IMG/VR virus record: IMGVR_UViG_3300036760_000036
Location: 1-49,532 of that record
Source of the DNA: a virus
Length of the DNA stretch: 49,532 bases
Strand: one strand, 5' to 3'
Made by a program: the position numbers and the translations under genes. Shown in pieces: positions 43,601 through 49,532 of this stretch. Each line of letters begins with the position of its first letter. Within the stretch, counting starts at the first letter, position 1. The notes beneath the pieces were generated by a model, which worked only from the letters and a program-made list of their open reading frames with translations, was not told the DNA's origin and did no database searches.

Positions 43601-46600
43601 AACGGCTACCGTCAACATCCAAGAGACGGATCAGAACGGTAACCCCAACAACAAGTTCACGATCACGGGTGGGGATTACACAGCGAGTTTCCCAACGGGG
43701 TACTTGCTCCGAATTGAGAAAGATCAGGTCTACCTGATCGGCAGTTCGGTTTACGCCCCTGACACGACCACGGTCACGTTGGCTGGTACGCAGGTTTTCC
43801 AAGACACCTTCAACGATCCCAAGCTCTACGTGTCCTCGGGGCCCACCCCGATCACGAGTGCCCCGTTGGTCCCCGCGTATTTCACGCCAGAGACTCAGGC
43901 GTTTGAGGCCATTGCCCGTGGCAGCAACACGCTCTTGATCGCGGGGGACCGCACCCTTTCGTACCGCACAGGCGTTGTGCTTTTGTTCACAAATGGCGGG
44001 TCAACCTTCACGGACTTCCTGCAAGTCTCGGGGGCAAGCTACGACCCAGACACGGACCGTACGAAGGTCATGTTGTCGGCGAACGCTTTGCGTCAGTACG
44101 TGCAGGGGACGCAAATCCTGCTTTACTCGGTACGGCCGGTCTTCGAGCCCCCAACCGTTGAGGTCCCGACCAGCCAGGTTCCGGTTCTGATGCAGCCGAC
44201 CGTTGTGTACCGTCGGGTCACAGGCCAACCGGGCGTTATCCTGGACTCGCCCACGGACTACAAGATCGATGACACAGGGCGCGTGGTGTTCACGACGGCT
44301 CTAGCCCCGTTGGAGGAGTTCTCGATCTTCTACACGGGACTTAGGGTGGTTTCTCCAGGCATCAACTTGCGGGCCTCGTACACGAGCCAGATTGCCCCTA
44401 ACGCCAACAACGGGCTTCTCGGGCAGGTCTTGTTGGCGGACTACTTCATTCAGTCTCCCGACACGTTCTACTACCGTGTCGAGACCATGACCAACTTCCG
44501 AGGCGAGTATGCCAAGGAGATCGAGTCTGAGGCGAGCAGCGGGTCCTCGGGCCCACAGACCTCAAACGCTTCTCAGCCGCAGCTCTTTGAGCAGGGCCGC
44601 AAGTCTCTGTATTTCGATGAAGGGCACCTGGCCAACCAGGACATCATCGCCAGATCCAGTCTGCTGTTCTACAACAACTCAGTCAACTTGCTTGAGGCGT
44701 ACCTCAGGGCTCTTGATGGTCGGGTTGTAGGCAACAACGATGGGTTGTTCTTGTTCGACGGGACCACGGGTATACTCAACCCGTCTGGGTCAGCGACATT
44801 CCCGCTTGTCACGACGCTCCAAGATTTGAGTGCGATCTTCACCACGGTGCTTATTGGCAGGACTGTGGAGGTGCTTTCTGGCGCTAACAAGAGCCTGAAG
44901 CGAACGATTACCGCAGTACCTAGCGGCACTCAACTCACGCTGTCGCCAGCTCTTCCTTCGACGTCGTCTGGTAAGTATCGCGTTCTGGCTACGAACCAGA
45001 TTGACGATGTGATCCAGGTATCCCCGGCACCGTATTCGATTAAGTTCCCGCCTCTTGTCGTGACGTCTATTGGGACGTTCCGGAAATACTACATCCCGGG
45101 GGCGCTGAGTCGATTCTATCCAACCTCAAAGGATTTCTTTGCCTTTTCTACTGTGACGTCTGACTCTGAGACAGGGGATGAGGTTGTGGACACCAAGGCC
45201 ACAAACGTCACGCTCGTAGCTGAGTTGCATACGCGGTTAGCCTGGGGAGTTCTCACGGAGTCCACCGAATTCTCAGGACCTTCGATCCTCAAGGTGGACT
45301 TCGCGGATGGTTCGGAGCCTGGGTTCGATGATCAAGTTGAGAAGTATGCCCGCCCGCCCTTCAAGAACGGGATGAAATGCGTTGTTCAACGTCGGGATGG
45401 TACGTTCATTAACCCTGCGACCAGTCCGGTCACGGTTACCGCTGTAGCGGCCAACCAGTTGACAGTTACGGGTCTAGCGAGTGTCGCTGACGTGGGCACC
45501 ACTGTGTACCGTTCCCCTATTGACGACTCAGTGCAAGTTGACCCAGACAAACTGACCTACTACACGCTTGGTTTGGACTACTCTTTCAACGGGGACAGCG
45601 GTCAAGTCATCTACATCGGCGCGTTCCCACCCCCCCTCGTTAACACCCAGCTTGTCGAGGCTCAGGCGCTCTCGGGTAAAGTCAACCTCATCAACACTCT
45701 GACTGCACCCCTCCAGTTCCCGGCGCTTTACGGGGGTATTGAAGACGATGACGGTGACTTGAGTTTCCCGATCCAGACTCCGGATCCCGACAGCGAGCAA
45801 CAAGGCTACCTGTTCACTGAGGACAAGCTGATCCATGCTGTGACGGGACTCATACGCACTGTCACGACCTCGCCATTCGTGGGGACCGGCAGCTTGAACG
45901 CCCCGAGAACGATCATCACGAATGCGGTGCCCTTTGTGGCTCCGCTCCCGAAGGTTCATGACCTGGTTCGTATTTTGTCGGGTCTGAACGGCCAGACGAC
46001 CTTCCGCCGAATCACAGCCGTAGGTGCCTCTACGGTGACGGTGTCGGAAGTGTTTGCAGTCGTAGACGCTGGTTTCACGTTCGAGATTGGGGTGAGTGCC
46101 CTGGCGGTTACCGGGACAGCGGCTGTTACCAGCACGGTGACTCAGCTTGACGACCTGCTAGCCACCTTCTTGACCTCTGCCAAAGTGGGTCAAACCGTTG
46201 TCCTAACCTCTGGTGCTAACAATGGGGAACGTCGGCAGATTTCCGCTATCGCCAGCAACACTTCGTTGACGATGACGCCAGCTCTGCCCTTCCTTCCTGC
46301 GGGCCAAGCGTATCGTATTGACAATTCGTTGGCGACCTACGGGGGCACCTCGGGCGATCACATGACCGAGTTGAGTGCAGCGTTGGCGGGTGAGATCCTG
46401 TTGTACCCTGATGAGCAGCAGTACATCGAGGACTTCCTGGATCAAGTGTTCACGGACGTGACGACCGGTACGGGCTCCACCAGTGCAGCGGTGCTTACGG
46501 ACGGTTCTGCCACATTCCTGGACGATGGAGTATCGCCGGTCAACTACGTCTACATCGAGACAGGGTTGAACGCGGGGATCTACCCTGTGCTGTCAGTCAC

Positions 46601-47087
46601 CCAGACGCAGATTACGGTGACCACCCCGTTCCCTGTGGTGGCGGCGGGTGTCGCGTACCGGGTGGTTTCCCTTTTCGGTGCCTCGGAGGCTTCGATCCAA
46701 GCGCTCTTTGCGCTTCATCAGAACATCGCGGCCTTGATCAGCAGTGCCACGGCCTTCCAGACGTTGATCTCGACTCCTGTGGCGGTGACCAGAACACCTG
46801 CCGATACGGCATCGTTTGCGAGGGCAACTCTGACCACAGACTTGGGTACCCGGGACATGGTCGTGGATGCCCGTATCGCGGCACTCCCCACAGACATCTT
46901 GACGGTTGAGAACATTCTGGCCAACACGGACAGGTTGTACGATACTCGTTGGACGTGGGTTGACGCGAGAATCAACTTGGAATCCGGCTTGACTGTGCAG
47001 CAGGCTACCGCCACTGCTAACCGGGTTAAAGACCAGGCCAACATTTACAAGCAGTTGATCAAGCTGTTGGCCGTGGAGGGCTCATGA
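40686..47087 (+). CDS. Giant beta-rich tail/baseplate structural protein with internal repeats
   Basis: A 2133-residue protein, the largest of the window; the ATG follows directly on the endonuclease stop. Composition is Thr/Pro/Gly/Val-rich with few Lys and Cys, typical of surface beta structure. A repeated unit of about 70 residues has the form G[ST]-x-[ST]-x4-[DT]-L-x2-F-x5-[GV]-x4-[IV]-x-[ST]G-x-N...TVT. Copies start near 475 and 633 (two closely related), then 1365, 1730, 1806 and 1925. The C-terminal 130 residues are helical (IAALISSATAFQTLISTP and so on). A baseplate wedge or tail fibre role is likely but not decidable. The stop overlaps the next start. Confidence 0.7.
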   Translation: MPISNGYVLEGIRCGQSNSPFTQTPDNYIADQVAFDAAYPSSEANPRTDYLVLVTSEGEPPLIPGTPPPYPGALYGAEFGWVKNEIVQRFDYAARSGRFKPLPGAAITVVGNLAANSNTARLKVRAPVQAAVVPAAPYRLSVGATGSGVAWAVTIVALDVDFGSPPSLTAELSLETGNLNWHAADLTTYAGQLVRFQQQQFFDFQESTGNVGYAPVSLTDPLILLNPKPGTGQFPLLRFGFGFYLQTIEVPNDAGLVPAPASGFVKWSLATGRLAFNAGDAATYAGTPVYYDGVLFATGLQLPRQVLGDIATPAAIVGLPPVGVDLIFSLPAASTYYQFPRFKYLPSASFSPSGKVGEVQVDPLTGVVQFSASDQSTYAPEDVTVVFGDLPIERGISVRLLRTPVNLDGSQALKDVTAIYEVKGATWADPIIGSPQVFLPSTPIQDAGYQLKVQVFQGQGTFTSNDFPDLSLVVAGTSTTFTGPTLTDPLASFSTAGVTTGSLLQIHTTVAKGLYTVVTVTPTTLTTNPPAPSAVVGATYSIYPASNLGYYNDFDAGTLFYAQRKNLTIVPITQRTSDVMLPDPLVLQGNLLLELETGPGTGIYNPLVLGTDALFDSTSGVVSLTTNAGQIVAQGTSASFSGTAFSDLTADFIAAGVQPGYLIEIDTTAAKGVYTVQTVVSATALTTDVPSPSPVMGAQYSVRVNREVLADRYFDEVQLVDPSTKVERIRGLGPASNGPRLNIPIAYVNSSGFRLGPASGGQFATVVVVPNNGAFTAPPTGTVQVSAASGDLNFAAADLGTTVYWAKTLVPDVDYIMSPGLGLIQFTDRMLTQEEVLITYTTQPPSTDPPTPAGPPVTEYARFLIRKEITQAHPTPTSTLTFNVASPGRPVLPVASNPPPAVFRGGRPQTLGTQCVVDTVASTITFLADSIITDALPHGAIIGPSERVYIDYYVTQAVGGEKTTTILNPPIQTATVNIQETDQNGNPNNKFTITGGDYTASFPTGYLLRIEKDQVYLIGSSVYAPDTTTVTLAGTQVFQDTFNDPKLYVSSGPTPITSAPLVPAYFTPETQAFEAIARGSNTLLIAGDRTLSYRTGVVLLFTNGGSTFTDFLQVSGASYDPDTDRTKVMLSANALRQYVQGTQILLYSVRPVFEPPTVEVPTSQVPVLMQPTVVYRRVTGQPGVILDSPTDYKIDDTGRVVFTTALAPLEEFSIFYTGLRVVSPGINLRASYTSQIAPNANNGLLGQVLLADYFIQSPDTFYYRVETMTNFRGEYAKEIESEASSGSSGPQTSNASQPQLFEQGRKSLYFDEGHLANQDIIARSSLLFYNNSVNLLEAYLRALDGRVVGNNDGLFLFDGTTGILNPSGSATFPLVTTLQDLSAIFTTVLIGRTVEVLSGANKSLKRTITAVPSGTQLTLSPALPSTSSGKYRVLATNQIDDVIQVSPAPYSIKFPPLVVTSIGTFRKYYIPGALSRFYPTSKDFFAFSTVTSDSETGDEVVDTKATNVTLVAELHTRLAWGVLTESTEFSGPSILKVDFADGSEPGFDDQVEKYARPPFKNGMKCVVQRRDGTFINPATSPVTVTAVAANQLTVTGLASVADVGTTVYRSPIDDSVQVDPDKLTYYTLGLDYSFNGDSGQVIYIGAFPPPLVNTQLVEAQALSGKVNLINTLTAPLQFPALYGGIEDDDGDLSFPIQTPDPDSEQQGYLFTEDKLIHAVTGLIRTVTTSPFVGTGSLNAPRTIITNAVPFVAPLPKVHDLVRILSGLNGQTTFRRITAVGASTVTVSEVFAVVDAGFTFEIGVSALAVTGTAAVTSTVTQLDDLLATFLTSAKVGQTVVLTSGANNGERRQISAIASNTSLTMTPALPFLPAGQAYRIDNSLATYGGTSGDHMTELSAALAGEILLYPDEQQYIEDFLDQVFTDVTTGTGSTSAAVLTDGSATFLDDGVSPVNYVYIETGLNAGIYPVLSVTQTQITVTTPFPVVAAGVAYRVVSLFGASEASIQALFALHQNIAALISSATAFQTLISTPVAVTRTPADTASFARATLTTDLGTRDMVVDARIAALPTDILTVENILANTDRLYDTRWTWVDARINLESGLTVQQATATANRVKDQANIYKQLIKLLAVEGS

Positions 47088-47275
47088 GCGTAGACGAAGT
47101 TACCCCGGAGGAAGTGCAAGACGATACGCCCCCTAAGCCTAAGGGCGTTTGGGAGAAGCGTGAGTTCGCGATCAACGGGCGTATGAAAGAGGTCTGCCGC
47201 CTGAGTGCAGTGGCCACAGAGGCCGAGATTGCTGGTCTCAAGCGTAAGCTAGCTAAATTGCAGTACGGAAGCTGA
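47084..47275 (+). CDS. Small charged protein between two giant structural genes
   Basis: A 63-residue protein with GGAGGGCTC before ATG and ATGA overlap with the previous stop. The N-terminus is acidic and Pro-rich, followed by KREFAINGRMKEVCRLSAV and a Lys-rich helix. No family recognised. It may be an assembly helper; only position supports this. Confidence 0.65.
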   Translation: MSVDEVTPEEVQDDTPPKPKGVWEKREFAINGRMKEVCRLSAVATEAEIAGLKRKLAKLQYGS

Positions 47276-47281
47276 ACCTGA

Positions 47282-49471
47282 ATGGCCACCACCGCAAATT
47301 GGGAGTCTCTTTCAATCCAGATTCCTGGGCAGGAATTGCTGGACAAGGCCCGGAACGTCCTCGAAACCTTGATGGTCTTTTTGGAGGTTCTGAAGACCAT
47401 TCTTGAGACTGTGAAGGTATTCCTAGTTGACTTTGGGAACCCTATCAAGGCGCTGGTTGAGGCGCTGATTCAACTTATCCTAGCCTTATTCAATGCCCTC
47501 CAGCGTACTGGTATTTACGCCTGGTGGGACGTACCAGATCCTCAGACTGACCCCACTTTGAAACGGGTTTCCGGTGGGTACCAGGGGTTCACGACCAGGT
47601 TCAAAGCTGGTCTGCAAGACTCACGTGACCCTAATCGACCTCAACCCATTGCTGGGCTCACTAATAGCGGCTTCGTTCTCCTTGTAGTCGATTCAACCAG
47701 TATTGAGGACTTGCTCAACGGGATTCAAACTCTTTTGCGGTTTTTCGGTAGGGAGTTTTTGACCCCGCAGTATGCGGCTCCGGCAGATGTTAAGGTACTC
47801 CCCTTAGGCGGTGATGGGGATCCTATCCTATCCATAGTGAAGTTGTTTCAGGATCAACCGAAGTCAGTTGTGGTGGAGTGGTCTTTACCGCCTGCTTCAA
47901 ACCCAGGTGATCCGGGGTTTTCAGATTTGATTCAGGAAGCCTCATTGAACTTCCTGCCGCCACGTTTTCTGATCGAGAAGAGCGAAGTTAACCCAGCCAC
48001 GGGGGAGGTTGACGTTTCTCTACTGTCCGATCCGGATGCTGTGGGTCAGGTGGTTGCTACGGTGCCTACCAAGTTTGAAGGGCGTGGGCAACCCGGGGTT
48101 ATCCTTAGCCAGCAAGTTAGGATCCTGGATAACTACCAAGACCCTGTTGTCAAGTTTCAGAAGTACATCGTCATTGACACTTCGACGAACACCTCAACAT
48201 TTCTACTTGGGCAGTTAGGTACGTTCCGTTACATCGACAACGATGTGGAACTGAACAAGACGTACTACTATCGTGTCAGGGCCTACAGTGGCTCTCTTGC
48301 CGTGGTCAATGACTCCGTTACCTTTGGTCTGCCCGAGACAAACGTAATAGACCAAACCCCTTACATTGTGTGGCCTGGCACAGAGCCTTCAAAGCCCCCG
48401 GTGATGGGCAAGGCTTCTCCTACGGCTTCAATAATGATACCTGTGTATCCGGAGAAGTTCGATGTCATTGAGGTTCTCAATCGTTTGTTTCAGACCGCGT
48501 TCTCTCTGAACTTTCACTTACCGTTGCCCAAGGGGGCAAAGTTTGATCCATCGGGGGCACACCTTGAGCCGTACACAGTAGGCTCAGACGTTGGCAAGAG
48601 TTCGCTCACCACACTGGCCGGTCCGCTAACGTCCTTCGAGGCCATCCCACTTGTTGGTGCTGGTTCTAACGTGCTGGCTGTGACCGCTGCGTTTCAGCCT
48701 GATCCTGTCACGGGGCTACTACCTGTTTTACCCTGGAACGAGTCTTTGGTACGTCGGAACGCTTCCCGTTTGGCGATAACTGTGGCTGGGGCCATGCTGC
48801 AAGCCAACAACGCCCTGGTTTTCAAGGAGTACATGGAGGGCGACTTTCCGAAGGGTATCCCCCCGAGCAGCACTACCCTCAAAGCCACTAACCTGAAGGA
48901 GTTGGTCTACGAGATTACCAAGGTGCAAGATCCTAACTTGTCTGGCCAAGGTGGCGTTCAGACGGCGGGCGTGCTTTACGGCAATTTGTTCACCGATGAC
49001 ATCGTTCGACTCAACGTCTTAGCGGCGGTGAACTTCTGCAAGACCTTCACCTTAGGGGGTGCCCCTCCGGATTGGATTCAAGTCAGCTTTTTGCGCGACA
49101 TCGTTCCGTGGTCTGCTCAGCTACTCTACGAACTGCTGGCTAAGATGCAGGCGCTTTTGGACGCCTATAGTGGGGTCATTGATGAAATCAAGGCGTTCAT
49201 CGACCTCATTATCCGAAAGATCAATGTGCTGGAGGGCTTTCTAGAGTACCTGATCTCATTGCTAAACTTCATCGAGAGTTTGGCATTGCCCGTCTACATT
49301 CTAAGCGTCCCACAGACCAGCGGCGACTCCAACGAATGGGCCTCGATTATTGACAATGCCGGAGGCACGCCCCCGCCAAGTGGCCCTACTGGGTATTCGG
49401 CCGGGGTTAGTTTAGCGTATGTGGCGGTGGATATCGGGCCGTTTTCAGAGGCGTTCTCTCTGATCTTCTAG
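47282..49471 (+). CDS. Virion structural protein (baseplate region) with terminal hydrophobic helices
   Basis: A 729-residue protein. Residues 18-75 form long hydrophobic helices (LLDKARNVLETLMVFLEVLK, ALVEALIQLILALFNALQ). The centre is beta-rich with a fibronectin-III-like strand set (NKTYYYRVRAYSGSLAVVND near 320-345). Residues 640-690 are again amphipathic helices (DEIKAFIDLIIRKINVLEGF). The end is Gly/Ser/Pro-rich. This helix-beta-helix pattern fits a large baseplate or tail-surface protein rather than an enzyme. No catalytic motif seen. Exact function not recognised. Confidence 0.6.
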   Translation: MATTANWESLSIQIPGQELLDKARNVLETLMVFLEVLKTILETVKVFLVDFGNPIKALVEALIQLILALFNALQRTGIYAWWDVPDPQTDPTLKRVSGGYQGFTTRFKAGLQDSRDPNRPQPIAGLTNSGFVLLVVDSTSIEDLLNGIQTLLRFFGREFLTPQYAAPADVKVLPLGGDGDPILSIVKLFQDQPKSVVVEWSLPPASNPGDPGFSDLIQEASLNFLPPRFLIEKSEVNPATGEVDVSLLSDPDAVGQVVATVPTKFEGRGQPGVILSQQVRILDNYQDPVVKFQKYIVIDTSTNTSTFLLGQLGTFRYIDNDVELNKTYYYRVRAYSGSLAVVNDSVTFGLPETNVIDQTPYIVWPGTEPSKPPVMGKASPTASIMIPVYPEKFDVIEVLNRLFQTAFSLNFHLPLPKGAKFDPSGAHLEPYTVGSDVGKSSLTTLAGPLTSFEAIPLVGAGSNVLAVTAAFQPDPVTGLLPVLPWNESLVRRNASRLAITVAGAMLQANNALVFKEYMEGDFPKGIPPSSTTLKATNLKELVYEITKVQDPNLSGQGGVQTAGVLYGNLFTDDIVRLNVLAAVNFCKTFTLGGAPPDWIQVSFLRDIVPWSAQLLYELLAKMQALLDAYSGVIDEIKAFIDLIIRKINVLEGFLEYLISLLNFIESLALPVYILSVPQTSGDSNEWASIIDNAGGTPPPSGPTGYSAGVSLAYVAVDIGPFSEAFSLIF

Positions 49472-49513
49472 GGCCGCGTTTTCTCTTGTGCTAACGCTGT
49501 GCTGGAGGTTCTT

Positions 49514-49532
49514 GTGCCTTTTCAGTTCAATG
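49514..49532 (+). CDS. Start of a further gene, truncated by the window edge
   Basis: GGAGG is followed six bases later by GTG at 49514 and an open frame (MPFQFN) to the edge. Only six codons are visible, so no product can be named. The 42 bases before it hold nothing else. Confidence 0.5.

Overview
The window is a late-gene segment of a tailed bacteriophage with a contractile tail (myovirus type). Evidence: a neck/connector block, a giant tail sheath, a tail tube candidate, two chaperone-like genes, a long tape measure protein, and an ordered baseplate series (LysM-like/hub proteins, a lysin, a VgrG/gp5-like spike, very large structural proteins). Nearly everything is on the + strand, genes abut or overlap by a few bases, and ribosome binding sites are AGGAG-like, so the host is a bacterium. 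The DNA is fairly GC-rich. The host cannot be named from the sequence. The large gene sizes and many accessory genes suggest a large-genome phage. The 1182-residue tape measure would predict a tail of roughly 175 nm (about 0.15 nm per residue, inference).

Layout. 1-490: remains of a Vsr-like endonuclease, probably frameshifted. 527-9390: small proteins and neck/connector genes, interspersed with a Dps-like ferritin protein, an actin-like ATPase, and two free-standing homing-type endonucleases (endonuclease VII-like, GIY-YIG) packed exactly between structural genes. 9561-13838: tail sheath, enlarged to 1425 residues by inserted beta modules, followed by a strong intrinsic terminator (13870-13915). 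13942-23710: an accessory island that separates sheath from tube. It holds a nuclease-methyltransferase fusion with zinc fingers, the only minus-strand gene of the window, an XRE-like regulator, a UvrD/PcrA-type helicase split by a LAGLIDADG intein in its Walker A motif, and three small genes. 23742-30544: tail tube candidate, two chaperone-like proteins and tape measure. 30556-39428: baseplate hub, M23 lysin, spike and a small hydrophobic protein. 39429-40685: a double-HNH endonuclease. 40686 to the end: two very large structural proteins, a small coupled gene and the start of another gene.

How it works together: the structural genes form what looks like a long late operon coding for neck, tail and baseplate. 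Several selfish elements (an intein, HNH, endonuclease VII-like, GIY-YIG and Vsr-like genes) have settled at junctions or in a catalytic motif where they do least harm. The strongest candidate for an undescribed system is the single-chain zinc-finger/nuclease/DNA-methyltransferase protein at 13942-16152 with its neighbours. Second are the Dps-like and actin-like genes embedded among connector genes.
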